A stretch of DNA of 64,000 bases from Dryocola sp036489025. GTDB taxonomy: Bacteria; Pseudomonadota; Gammaproteobacteria; Enterobacterales; Enterobacteriaceae. Below are positions 41,994-51,043 of the stretch, piece by piece. The position numbers were made by a program, and so were the translations under genes. The DNA is taken from the NCBI GenBank assembly GCA_036489025.1, contig DASXGN010000001.1:88602-152601 (forward strand). Reading direction: 5' to 3'. Under the pieces are notes generated by a model, which was not told where the DNA came from, ran no database searches, and saw only the letters and a list, made by a program, of their open reading frames with translations. Position 1 is the stretch's first letter, and each line of letters begins with the position of its first letter.

Positions 41994-42929
41994 ATGAAAA
42001 TCAAATTAAATCAGTTAGATATTTTGTTGGAGGTTGCTGCCCAGGGCAGCATCGGTAAAGCGGCGAAGGCGCTAAATATCACCCAGCCGGGCATTTCAAA
42101 AACCATTCAGGAGATGGAGGCGGAAATCGGCATGCCGATTCTGCAACGCTCGTCACGCGGCGTAACGTTAAATGAGTACGGCCAGGTTTTGCTGCGCCAC
42201 GCGCGGGATATCGATCGGTCTTTGCTTCAGGCGCGGGACGAAATCGACCACCTGCTCGGCAAAGCGATGCGCCAGCTCCGCGTGGGTTTTACCTCCGCCG
42301 CTTCTTACGGCCCCTTCACGAATACGATGATTCAGTACCAGGCGCGCTTCCCCGGCGTGAAGCTGGTCGCGATGGAGGGCCGCCCCCAGCAGATTCACGA
42401 CGCGCTGGAAAACCAGCGTCTGGATATCGCCGTGATCACCGCGGCCAGCGGCGTGCCGCAGCCCGGTATGTATTACGAAACGCTGTACGCGCTGAGCAAT
42501 ACGGTCATCGCCGGGGAGCAGCACCCTATAACCCATACCACCTCGCTGAAAAACCTGATGCATTATCCGTGGCTGGACTGGGACGAACCCGGCGAGCACT
42601 CCATTCTGGCGCAGGTCTTTCGCCGCTATAATCTGCCGCTGCCTAAAGATATCGTCCACTGCTCATCGCCGTGGATTATGGCGCGCATGATGGAACAGGC
42701 GGATATGGTGAGCATGTGGACGTCGGTGCGCCTGCGCTTTCCCGGCTATAACGTCAACCTGCGGCCTCTCGCCCTGCGCGAGGTGCTGCCCGCCACCAGC
42801 ATCGGCATTCTCTGCCCGAGCATCGGGCGGCTCTCCACCGCCGGACACACTTTCATGGAAATGCTGAGGATCAATTCCCGGGACTGGCTGCAGGACAGCG
42901 ACGCGCTGGAAATGGTCGTGCGAGTTTAA
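41994..42929 (+). CDS. LysR-family regulator of the MHS-M20 pair
   Basis: 311 residues. The HTH GSIGKAAKALNITQPGISKTIQEME lies near 18-42, with a type 2 periplasmic-binding effector domain behind. Divergent from the MHS transporter with a 169-base AT-rich gap, the classic layout for a LysR regulator and its target. Effector unknown. Confidence 0.93.
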   Translation: MKIKLNQLDILLEVAAQGSIGKAAKALNITQPGISKTIQEMEAEIGMPILQRSSRGVTLNEYGQVLLRHARDIDRSLLQARDEIDHLLGKAMRQLRVGFTSAASYGPFTNTMIQYQARFPGVKLVAMEGRPQQIHDALENQRLDIAVITAASGVPQPGMYYETLYALSNTVIAGEQHPITHTTSLKNLMHYPWLDWDEPGEHSILAQVFRRYNLPLPKDIVHCSSPWIMARMMEQADMVSMWTSVRLRFPGYNVNLRPLALREVLPATSIGILCPSIGRLSTAGHTFMEMLRINSRDWLQDSDALEMVVRV

Positions 42930-43102
42930 TAATTATTTAAACAATATATCCTTACGCTGCTTTTGATCTATTTTTAACCAGCCAGGAAATCACCTGGCGA
43001 TAACTCATCCTTGCCGACTCACGAATTAAGTCAGAGGATATTCACGCGCCCCTATATTTTTACTATGATCCTTTTTCGGTTTATTTTGTAAAGAGGGTTT
43101 TC

Positions 43103-43705
43103 ATGCTTACTGTTGCTATAAGAGAAAAAAACAGCCACTTCGTCCATGGCCTAAAAATAATTATTGAACAAATATGCAACCGTCGGCATGAGGCATTTCA
43201 TTTCTTACCTCCCGAACATCATGACGTTGCCGATATTGTTTTTGTCTCTCTCGAAGATAACTGGGTAAGCGCCGACTGTTATAAAATCCCGCAAACCACC
43301 AGAGCCCAGCGTATCATTCTTATCTGTCGCAAATCCGAACATGAAAAACTGATGTTTCGCCCTTGTCTGTATATGCTACCGGCCATTTTTCGCGAAGATG
43401 AGACGGACGAAATCACCTACAAACTCGCCTACTGGATGGATGCCGGTCGGCGCGGAAAAAACATCAAATCAGTACCTGCAAGTGTCTGTAAATATTGTAC
43501 AACCCGTCATTTTACCGTACCAGAGCGCGAACTGCTCAGGCACATTGCCTGCGGGCATTCTTTACTGACCGCGGCGCACCTGATGAATATTGATGAACCA
43601 GCCGCCCGGGAACATCGCCAGGCGATCATGAAAAAACTACACATCAATAACCAGCACAGCCTGATAAAATTTATAAAGGTCAATCTGGTTTTTTTGCTCG
43701 ATTGA
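43103..43705 (+). CDS. fimW: FimW-like fimbrial regulator (LuxR-type HTH)
   Basis: 200 residues; Salmonella FimW is about 198. The C-terminal LuxR-type HTH is VPERELLRHIACGHSLLTAAHLMNI and AAREHRQAIMKKL, near 142-185. The N-terminal region lacks a receiver Asp pocket; it contains ADIVFVSLEDNWVSADCYKIP and CKYCTTRHF. In Salmonella FimW represses fimbriae by antagonising FimZ. Assigned from cluster position (beyond fimZ-fimY) and length; sequence identity was judged by eye. Confidence 0.8.
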   Translation: MLTVAIREKNSHFVHGLKIIIEQICNRRHEAFHFLPPEHHDVADIVFVSLEDNWVSADCYKIPQTTRAQRIILICRKSEHEKLMFRPCLYMLPAIFREDETDEITYKLAYWMDAGRRGKNIKSVPASVCKYCTTRHFTVPERELLRHIACGHSLLTAAHLMNIDEPAAREHRQAIMKKLHINNQHSLIKFIKVNLVFLLD

Positions 43706-43958
43706 TTTTTGCAAAACTTATGGCAAGGACCCACCCGCAAGCCTTATACATAAAATAATGCTCATTCATTCAGCAGATTGATTAAGAAATTTCCACCGCC
43801 ATATTAAGGCAAGCCTAATATCAAGCCAGATATCCTCCTGCCAGAATAACTTCTGCACCCGATAATCAGAAATCACCAGCCGTTTAGTTTCTGATTATCT
43901 CTTTCGCTTTACCATGAATGCTTTGCCGTAGAGTCGCGCAATTAGCGACAAAATAATT

Positions 43959-44066
43959 ATGAATACTTCTTTTCATACTGCATTATTTATTGGCACGCTG
44001 GGAGCCAGCGGATCGCTTTTTTTAATGATGCTTAAAGAGACAACTGACCGGTTAGCCAGTGAGTGA
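43959..44066 (+). CDS. Candidate small membrane ORF overlapping the fimY start
   Basis: 35 codons, MNTSFHTALFIGTLGASG then SLFLMMLKETTDRLASE. Residues 8-25 form one hydrophobic span. Its TGA lies inside the fimY GTG region (overlap of eight bases), suggesting translational coupling. No clear ribosome-binding site. Unrecognised; may be only a leader peptide of fimY, or nothing. Confidence 0.35.
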   Translation: MNTSFHTALFIGTLGASGSLFLMMLKETTDRLASE

Positions 44067-44820
44067 GCATTTGCATTTAGCCCCACGCAGAAGAAAACAT
44101 CGGCGCATTAGCAACGACGGACCCGCTCGCCCCAGGTGCCTGGCCATTCCGATGATCTTCGATCGCCTGGAATACCTCCAGCAGCAGATGCGGGCCCTGC
44201 ACCTGCAAAAACCGATGGACATGCTGCTGGTCAGTAACGACAGGTACCTTTCCCTCGCGCTGACTCAGCACCTCTTTAAACGCACCCGCAACCGTATTTG
44301 CTCAACGCTTGAAGAAGTCGCGGGCTTTCTCGAAAAAACACCCCTGCCGCGCGTGGTTATCGATCTCGACTGCACTTCTATTCCGGTGATTGAAGTGCTG
44401 GCCGTCGTCCGTCTGTGGCACAGAGAGAAACCCGGTATCCATATCACCCTGCTTACCGCCAGCCGTAGCCCGGCGGCCTCCTGTTTTATCGTGGCAGCGG
44501 CAAACTGTCGGGTGATCGAACGGCGGCTGAATATCGATATATTGTCATATTTATTGATGCTACAGCCTTGTCCCCCGCCCCCCGTTCAGGCTAACTATAC
44601 GCGCGAAAACGATGCCCTCTCACCGCGTGAATGGGGCATTCTGATGGAGGTCGCCCGAGGACATTCCCTGAAGACCATAGCCGCCACGCTAAAGAAGCCA
44701 TATCACTACGTGGTTTACACGCTCGGTCGCGTGTCCGCTCGTATTGGGTTGAGTAGCAGGAAGGCTCTCATTCATTTACTTCATGAATTGTCTGTCGTAC
44801 CAACCGAACGAAAGAGTTAA
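44059..44820 (+). CDS. fimY: FimY-like fimbrial regulator (LuxR-type HTH)
   Basis: 253 residues from the GTG at 44059. A basic N-terminus (PRRRKHRR) precedes a domain with LLVSNDRYLSLALTQHLF, and a C-terminal LuxR-type HTH LSPREWGILMEVARGHSLKTIAATLKK. In Salmonella FimY with FimZ activates fimA. Arg codons 11, 12 (AGA), 26, 62 (AGG), 122 (AGA) and 234 (AGG) are rare ones. In Salmonella such codons make fimY depend on the tRNA FimU. The start is uncertain: no good ribosome-binding site; an ATG at codon 32 is the alternative. Confidence 0.8.
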   Translation: MSEHLHLAPRRRKHRRISNDGPARPRCLAIPMIFDRLEYLQQQMRALHLQKPMDMLLVSNDRYLSLALTQHLFKRTRNRICSTLEEVAGFLEKTPLPRVVIDLDCTSIPVIEVLAVVRLWHREKPGIHITLLTASRSPAASCFIVAAANCRVIERRLNIDILSYLLMLQPCPPPPVQANYTRENDALSPREWGILMEVARGHSLKTIAATLKKPYHYVVYTLGRVSARIGLSSRKALIHLLHELSVVPTERKS

Positions 44821-45409
44821 TGCTAACTTACTGACTTTCGGGTGAAAGTTAAGAATTTACTTATTTTGAGTGTTTCTTAATTGTTAAATTAGATCAGTTT
44901 ATTAACAGTTATAAAAAATCCTGGATTGTCACATTCCCCTTACCGCCTCGCCTGCGGAGAAGAAAAGATGATTTTATCGGCAGTTTTATTTAACAAACGG
45001 TAAACAATCACCACTTCGTACTATTTTTAACTTTTAAAATAAACTTTTAAATGGATTGTTTTACTTAAAATGGAAACATCCGCCGAATAGAAAATAGTAT
45101 TCCCAGACACGCAGAACTTAATAGCGCTAACCGGGCCCAATGGTCACAGTAGACTTTCTCTCAAATAATATGAATGTATAATCACCTCATCGAATTAACC
45201 CATAAGAAAAACCGCGATTATAATTGTAGCGGCGTTTTTTTATGACCCTCATCACTATTCAAAAATATATTATTTAAAGGATGAATTAATTTTAATGGAG
45301 AGCCCTGCGCACGCATTTTACACGTTGGCCTGTTAACATTTCATAAAGATCGCTATCCGTGGCTTTGCGTCAACGCGATGTTTTCCTCAAACAATCCGAG
45401 GTAAAAAAA
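44821..45409. promoter_or_regulatory. AT-rich gap before fimZ
   Basis: 589 bases with no supported gene, strongly AT-rich. It must contain the fimZ promoter. A terminator-like hairpin lies at 45206-45241 (AAAAACCGC .. GCGGCG then seven Ts), 390 bases past fimY. An inner ATTATAAT palindrome sits in its loop. Confidence 0.5.
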
Positions 45410-46042
45410 ATGAAACCTGCATCCGTAATCATTATGGACGAGCACCCTATTGTGCGAATGTCGATAGAAGTGCTGCTACAGAAAAATAAAGATATCAGCG
45501 TCGTGCTGAAAACCGATGACGGCCGGGAAGTCATTGACTTCATGCGCGCCAATCCGGTCGATCTGGTGATCCTGGACATTGAGCTCCCGGGCGTAGATGG
45601 ATTTACATTACTCAAAAGAATCAAAAGCATACAGGAAGATACCAAGATCCTTTTTCTGTCGTCCAAATCAGAGAGATTCTACGCGGGACGGGCCATTCAG
45701 GCCGGAGCGAACGGCTTTGTCAGCAAGCGAAAAGAGCAGGATGATATTTATAACGCGGTGGAAATGCTGCTTTCAGGCTACTCATTCTTTCCGTCGGATA
45801 CCCTGCATTTCATCAGCCAGGCCAACTCACGTAAAGGGGCCATAGACGATATGCCGCTTTCTAATCGTGAAGTCACCGTATTACGTTATCTGGCCAACGG
45901 ATTATCTAATAAAGAAATTGCAGAGCAACTTTTGTTAAGCAATAAAACAATAAGTGCGCACAAAGCAAATATATTCTCTAAGCTGCGGGTTAACTCTATT
46001 GTAGAGCTTATCGATTATGCGCGGGTAAAAGAATTATTATAA
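45410..46042 (+). CDS. fimZ: FimZ, fimbrial response regulator
   Basis: 210 residues from the ATG at 45410 (MKPASVIIMDEHPI), behind GAGGT. A receiver domain with Asp56 in VILDIELPG and acidic Asp10/Glu11, then a NarL/LuxR HTH (about 145-208: LSNREVTVLRYLANGLSNKEIAEQLLLSNKTISAHKANI). It is highly similar to Salmonella FimZ, the direct activator of fimA. Convergent with fimF, sharing a nested terminator. Confidence 0.96.
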   Translation: MKPASVIIMDEHPIVRMSIEVLLQKNKDISVVLKTDDGREVIDFMRANPVDLVILDIELPGVDGFTLLKRIKSIQEDTKILFLSSKSERFYAGRAIQAGANGFVSKRKEQDDIYNAVEMLLSGYSFFPSDTLHFISQANSRKGAIDDMPLSNREVTVLRYLANGLSNKEIAEQLLLSNKTISAHKANIFSKLRVNSIVELIDYARVKELL

Positions 46043-46059
46043 GAGCGCTCTCATCTTTA

Positions 46060-46101
46060 CATATGAAAAAACCGGATGCTGCCATCCGGTCTTTTCATAT
46101 G
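46060..46101. terminator. Bidirectional terminator between fimZ and fimF
   Basis: A long nested dyad: CATATGAAAA / TTTTCATATG outside and ACCGGATG / CATCCGGT inside with a four-base loop. The A/T runs next to the GC core give a canonical terminator on both strands, serving both converging genes. Confidence 0.92.
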
Positions 46102-46120
46102 AATATGCTACAGATTATGC

Positions 46121-46654
46121 TCAATTATAATTAATCATAAAGGTCGCATCGGCATCGGCTTTACCCGGCTGCGGGTTATCGGCCACCGCAATGTAGTTGG
46201 CAAAAAAAGTTAAGCTCGCATTACCATTTGCATCCACCGGCACGTCCTGGCTAGCCCGATCGAGCGGCAGCTGCGTCTTATCTTTATCCCGCAGTTCAAC
46301 CGCCACATTGGTCGCGCTGCTGGTACCGTTTAGCGCCAGCAGGCCCGGATTTCCATCGATTTTCTTGCCGGTAAAAGTGATCGAGGCCGACCCCGGCGGA
46401 CAGCCGTTAAGCTTCAGGGTAAAAGGCATGCTTTGCGTTGTGCTGCCCGTCGTGCGTAACTGTTTGGTTGGCCACGTGCCGAGCTGAACGGTTTTGTTAT
46501 CGTCCCCGGTTTCCACATAGCAGCTGTAGTCCACCACGTTACCGCGCAGTTCGATGTTAATTTCCCCCAGCGGAGAATCCGCCCGGGCGGAGCCCGCCCC
46601 GAGGCCCGCGACCAAAAAGATCGCCAGCAAACGAAGGCTGTGCATGTTAGTCAT
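46121..46654 (-). CDS. fimF: FimF, minor fimbrial subunit
   Basis: 177 residues with a signal peptide (cleavage likely after GSARA near 25). A pilin-type domain with Cys in VVDYSCYVE and LNGCPPG, likely forming the usual disulfide, and the C-terminal DADATFMINYN beta-strand. It is the last gene of fimAICDHF and overlaps fimH by eight bases. The adaptor between rod and FimH tip is its expected role. Confidence 0.9.
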   Translation of the reverse strand: MTNMHSLRLLAIFLVAGLGAGSARADSPLGEINIELRGNVVDYSCYVETGDDNKTVQLGTWPTKQLRTTGSTTQSMPFTLKLNGCPPGSASITFTGKKIDGNPGLLALNGTSSATNVAVELRDKDKTQLPLDRASQDVPVDANGNASLTFFANYIAVADNPQPGKADADATFMINYN

Positions 46655-47651
46655 AGTCCACCCTCAAATATCCCCGCGAGGTAAACGGGCCTTCCGCAGG
46701 CTTGTTTCCCGTCACGCTCACCGGCCAGGCGCGGATATCAACCCTGGAAGTGGCGGCATCGTCGAGGCGGAAGTTAATCTTGCTGCTCAGATTGTTTGGC
46801 GTCAGCGGCGCGCCGGTTCCGTCGGCGATGATAAAACCAAGATCGCTGTTGTCCGACACCATCATATTGCCGGAGATCTTTTCAGCCTCAAGGCGCAGCG
46901 AAAGATAGGCCTGCGCCTCAACGTTGGTGCATTTGATGCCGATAGTTTTGGTCTGCGGCGTCACGCTCTGCGGGCGGTTCCCCGCCCCGGCCTGGCTGAA
47001 CAGCGCCGCGCCGATATCGCCAAAATCAAACTCCACGATTTGCCCGGCGTTAATCTCACAGGTCTGCGGCACTTCTACCTTGCCGCTGTAGCTGATGGTG
47101 TAAACCGGCGTGTTAAGCGGATCGGTATCGCGCGTTGTCACATAGACCGTGAACATGGTTTGCTTCGGGATCGGCACCATATTGATAAAGCGCTTGGTAA
47201 CTTTCAGGCGAAAGACTAAGTTCGAATCTTTCACCGGAAACGGCTTTTGCTTCGGTACGTTGGGGTGTTTACCCATCTGAATATATTCGCGTGGCGGGTA
47301 AAAAACCCCGGCCGCGCTGTCCGTTATCTTCATGCCGCCGTTCAGGTAGTCGTTTATCTTCAAATATTTATAGCTATCGATCGTTTCCTGGACCGGCAAA
47401 GTCGTGACATAGCTTCGCATCGTGGTATCGCCCGATGTCCCGGACGGGCAGGTTGCATTCACCCCAACCCACTGCGATTTATCGGCCAGCGTGACGATCT
47501 GCCCAACCTGGTTGTTCGCGCTGGTAAAAACGTTCGAGAGATCGTAAGAAATCTCGGTGGGCACGCCGTTGGAGTTGGCACAAACGGTGGCGTAAGCCGG
47601 GGCCGCGCAGACGAGAAGCACCGCACCCGCAAGACTAATTTTTCTTTTCAT
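46647..47651 (-). CDS. fimH: FimH, Salmonella-type tip adhesin
   Basis: 334 residues; Salmonella FimH is 335. A signal peptide (cleavage after APAYA near 21) is followed by a lectin domain starting TVCANSNG, and a pilin domain from about 190 (VEVPQTCEINAGQIVEFDFGDIGA). The C-terminus RGYLRVDYD is family-identical. It is far closer to the Salmonella than to the E. coli FimH type. Expected to bind mannosylated glycoproteins. The order after fimD is right. Confidence 0.95.
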   Translation of the reverse strand: MKRKISLAGAVLLVCAAPAYATVCANSNGVPTEISYDLSNVFTSANNQVGQIVTLADKSQWVGVNATCPSGTSGDTTMRSYVTTLPVQETIDSYKYLKINDYLNGGMKITDSAAGVFYPPREYIQMGKHPNVPKQKPFPVKDSNLVFRLKVTKRFINMVPIPKQTMFTVYVTTRDTDPLNTPVYTISYSGKVEVPQTCEINAGQIVEFDFGDIGAALFSQAGAGNRPQSVTPQTKTIGIKCTNVEAQAYLSLRLEAEKISGNMMVSDNSDLGFIIADGTGAPLTPNNLSSKINFRLDDAATSRVDIRAWPVSVTGNKPAEGPFTSRGYLRVDYD

Positions 47652-47679
47652 ACTGCTGTTCCTGAGTGGTGAAGCATCG

Positions 47680-50271
47680 CTATAAACAGGTGGCGGTGGC
47701 CACCACGACGGCCTGTTTGAGGCTCTCTTCCGGCAGCGTATAAGGCGCTAAACACTGCGATCCTTTGCCGTCGCCCCATTGAATAAGCAGTTTCCCCTCC
47801 AGCGGCAGGCCGCTCAGATAGATCTGCCCGTCGTCGCCCACCATGCTGGTCGCGCCGCTGCCTTCTTCACGCACCACCGAGCCAAACGGCACCGCACGAT
47901 CGCCGCGCTTCACGGTGATGATCGCCCGCACGCCGATACGCGCGTTAAAGGCGGCCCGCACCAGCGCGCCCTGGGTCGGCACTACGCTGCTGACGTTGTT
48001 TTCGATATCGGTGTGGTTATCCATCGAATTGGTATCCAGCGCGATGCGGTTGTAGCGATAAACCGTGGCGTACGGCATCACGGCGTAGCCTCGCCAGTCG
48101 GTTTTCACCCCGGTCTGGTTTTCCACGCTGACGCCGGATGCGCCGGGCGCTTTTATCAGCACGTTGGTATCGCCCAGCGGCTGGCTGAAGGTAATACCGT
48201 TCGCATGCCCAACCACGCCGCCGGAAGCCTGCCAGTTGAATTCATGCTGATCGCGGTCGTAGTTGTAGCCCAGCCCCAGCGTGCCGTAGGTCGCCTGCCA
48301 GTTGGCGTTAGCGCTGCCGCTGTAGCCGTTTGAACTACTGCGGCCCTGAGTCACGCTGTAGTTCAGGTTGCGGCCTTCGAGCAGCGTGCCGCCGACGCCG
48401 GTCTGCACCGTGCTTTGCCCGTCAGAATTTTTGCTGGCGGCAAAGGTGGCGTAGGCGCGATCGATGGCGTTTTCACGGGAATAGCCGTGGCCCAGCAGCG
48501 TGCTAAACGGTACGGAAAGGTTAAACGCCACGATGCGATCGTTATCCGCCAGCCCAACGGACTTGCTCCACGAGGCGGAAACGGAATAGCTAATTCCTTT
48601 CCAGCCGCTGGCGTAGCCGGCCTGATACCAGGTGTTATCCTCGTCCGTGCCCCAGTAGGTTTGCTGGCTGCCGGAAACGTAAAGCGAACCGTAATCCCCC
48701 AGCGACTGGGAAATGTTGACCTGGAAACGCCCCCGCTTGCTGTAGCGCAGGTTGTGATAGCTCTGGGGAGTCGACACCTTGTTATGGTTCTCGTCCTCCT
48801 CCATTTCGTATTCGTAGCCTTCCATATTTTTGTAGGCCACTTCGTCCAGCGTGTAGAAACCGCGCGTGGAGTAGCGATAGCCGAGCAGCTGGAAGTTGGT
48901 GCCGTAGCCGCTCAGGGATTTGGCGTACAGGAAGCGCAGAGACTGGCCCTGGTGTTCGCTGTCGTCGGCCAGCTTGCTGCGCGCGTGGGTGACGTCCATA
49001 GAAATGGCCCCCCAGTCGCCGAGGTTTTTCCCCAGTCCGATGGCCGCCGCGGTGTAACGCTCCGCCAGCTGAGTCCCCCCGTAGGCCGTGTAACCCTGCG
49101 GCAGGCCCGCGATCAGCGTGCCCTGGGTAAAGAACGGCGTGTCCTGCTGGCTATTGCCGCTGCGGAAATCACCGGCTACCAGGTCGTACTTCAGGCGACC
49201 TTCGCGCTGCAACAGCGGCACGGTGGAATAAGGCACGGTATATTTCTGCTGGCCGCCATCTTTCTCTTCCAGCGTGACCTCAAGGTCGCCGCTCGAGGAA
49301 GTCGGGTTCAGGTCGCTGATGGCAAACGCCCCCGGCGAAACGTAGCTCTGGTAAATAACGAAGCCGTTCTGACGGACGGTAATTTTGGCGTTAGTGCGGG
49401 CAATGCCGCGCACCGTCGGCGCGTAGCCCTGAAGGCTGTCCGGGTACATGCTGTCCGACGAGTAAAGCCGCGCGCCGCGGAAACCGAGGCTGTCGAACAC
49501 GTCGCTGCCGGTGTTGCTGTCGCCCATCACCAGCTCGCTTTTAAGCGGAACGATCGCCCGCTGCACGTAGGTGCTGATGTTCTTCCAGCTGTTGGTGTTA
49601 TAGCCGTTGCCGCTGGTATAGCTCCACGCGCCGTTATTACGCAGCCGCCACGGGCCGTAGTTCAGGCCGCTTTGCAGGCTGAGATAGTAGCTGTCGTCGT
49701 TGCTGCTGCGATTGCCGGTAAACGAGTAGTTGACCAGCGCCGCCGGAATACCCTCATCCCACTGGTCGGGCGGAATATAGCCGCGAGCGCTGTTCATTAG
49801 CGAAGCCTGCGGCAGGCTGATGTTCAGATACAGCCGGGCAAAATCAAAGTGAGCCTCCGCGCCGGGAATCGCCTCTTCCAGCGGCACGCACTCGCCGGGC
49901 TTATATTTTGCCAGGTCGGGATAGGCCAGCATGTTCAGCCCCAGCCGCTTAAGCCATTCAACGTCGAGGCAAGGCGTGAGGCCGCCGGACTTAACGTCGG
50001 TTCCCGACCGGGCTTTTTTTACTTCAACAAACGGCAGGTCTTCGGTACCGATGAATTCGTCGTTGCGCCAGATATCCACGCGATAGTCGCCCGGAGCCTG
50101 GTGGCTACCCTTTTCAAAGCGCGACAAATCTGCCACGGAGGCGGCGTCTTCGGATAAAAATGCCGGGTTAAAATAGCTCTCGGCGAGGACGGCCCCCGGC
50201 CAGAGCACCGCCATTACGCATGCCGCCAGCGGGGCAAGCGTGAGCGCCTGATGCGCAGCTGACTTCTTCAT
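47680..50271 (-). CDS. fimD: FimD, outer-membrane usher
   Basis: 863 residues from the ATG at 50271, five bases after the AGGGAA-type site; ATG at 50274 or a GTG at 50289 are alternatives. A signal peptide ends near VLAESYFNP. Usher architecture: N-terminal chaperone-binding domain, 24-strand barrel with the plug, and C-terminal domains that end in a Cys (CLAPYTLPEE and TCL). It secretes and assembles subunits delivered by FimC. Confidence 0.95.
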   Translation of the reverse strand: MKKSAAHQALTLAPLAACVMAVLWPGAVLAESYFNPAFLSEDAASVADLSRFEKGSHQAPGDYRVDIWRNDEFIGTEDLPFVEVKKARSGTDVKSGGLTPCLDVEWLKRLGLNMLAYPDLAKYKPGECVPLEEAIPGAEAHFDFARLYLNISLPQASLMNSARGYIPPDQWDEGIPAALVNYSFTGNRSSNDDSYYLSLQSGLNYGPWRLRNNGAWSYTSGNGYNTNSWKNISTYVQRAIVPLKSELVMGDSNTGSDVFDSLGFRGARLYSSDSMYPDSLQGYAPTVRGIARTNAKITVRQNGFVIYQSYVSPGAFAISDLNPTSSSGDLEVTLEEKDGGQQKYTVPYSTVPLLQREGRLKYDLVAGDFRSGNSQQDTPFFTQGTLIAGLPQGYTAYGGTQLAERYTAAAIGLGKNLGDWGAISMDVTHARSKLADDSEHQGQSLRFLYAKSLSGYGTNFQLLGYRYSTRGFYTLDEVAYKNMEGYEYEMEEDENHNKVSTPQSYHNLRYSKRGRFQVNISQSLGDYGSLYVSGSQQTYWGTDEDNTWYQAGYASGWKGISYSVSASWSKSVGLADNDRIVAFNLSVPFSTLLGHGYSRENAIDRAYATFAASKNSDGQSTVQTGVGGTLLEGRNLNYSVTQGRSSSNGYSGSANANWQATYGTLGLGYNYDRDQHEFNWQASGGVVGHANGITFSQPLGDTNVLIKAPGASGVSVENQTGVKTDWRGYAVMPYATVYRYNRIALDTNSMDNHTDIENNVSSVVPTQGALVRAAFNARIGVRAIITVKRGDRAVPFGSVVREEGSGATSMVGDDGQIYLSGLPLEGKLLIQWGDGKGSQCLAPYTLPEESLKQAVVVATATCL

Positions 50272-50305
50272 CATTTCCCTGCTTCCCACTGGCTGCCGCG
50301 AGGTT

Positions 50306-51001
50306 TCACTGCATGACCCCGGCCTGAACCGGAGTCACCGCGCCGTAGTCATTCACGGTCTGGAAAGAGACGGCACCCGAGAGATTCGCCGGAACCACAA
50401 CCTTCGCTGAGCTTTTCGGCGCCACCATGGTATTCGCCAGCTTCTGGCCGCCGAGCTTCAGGTTGACGGTGGAAACGTAGTAAGGCGACGGGTTGTGCAG
50501 GGTGAGATAGCCCCCGCTGCGGCTAAAGCGCAGCTGTTTGACCGCCTCTTCGGGCTGCATTTGCAAATTCTTCGGGCGCACGAATAATTTAATGCGCGAC
50601 AAAATAGCCAGCTGCAGCACGTTATTATTCTCGACGGTGTTTTTATCCACCGAAGGAATGGCTTTCACGTTCATCCAGAAAATAGATTCGCGATCGGCAG
50701 GCAGCGGCTGGCCGACATAAATAATGCGCAGGGTGTTTTCACTTTTTGCCTCGCTGACAAACAGCGGCGGCGTGACGATAAAGCTTTTATCTTTTTCGCC
50801 GCGGTTATTTTCCACCCATGAATTCACCAGATAGCGCTCTTTCGCATCGCTATTAGTAATAGAAAGAGAGGTTTGCTTTGCATCGGCGGGATAAATAACG
50901 CGCGTGGCCCCAAGGCCAATGCCGCCGGCAGCCTGGACGGAAAATGCAGTCATCAACAGGCATAACGCTGCGGCAATGCCCGATCTTAATAAAGTATTCA
51001 T
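50306..51001 (-). CDS. fimC: FimC, periplasmic fimbrial chaperone
   Basis: 231 residues from the ATG at 51001 (MNTLLRSGIAAALCLLM); an ATG six codons upstream is also in frame and neither has a strong ribosome site. A signal peptide ends SVQA^AGGIGL. PapD-like Ig fold with ATRVIYP, the RYLVNSWVENN strand and the conserved NVLQLAILSRIKLFVRP segment. It gives a donor strand to FimA, FimI, FimF and FimH subunits. 35 bases before fimD. Confidence 0.94.
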   Translation of the reverse strand: MNTLLRSGIAAALCLLMTAFSVQAAGGIGLGATRVIYPADAKQTSLSITNSDAKERYLVNSWVENNRGEKDKSFIVTPPLFVSEAKSENTLRIIYVGQPLPADRESIFWMNVKAIPSVDKNTVENNNVLQLAILSRIKLFVRPKNLQMQPEEAVKQLRFSRSGGYLTLHNPSPYYVSTVNLKLGGQKLANTMVAPKSSAKVVVPANLSGAVSFQTVNDYGAVTPVQAGVMQ

Positions 51002-51043
51002 CACGACAGATACCATCAAAATTACGGTTATAAATCATTCGGT

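Noticed and set aside
48415..49800. 461-codon plus-strand frame opposite fimD
   Set aside because: Antisense shadow of the usher; its translation is low-complexity Val/Ala/Arg-rich and has no family.
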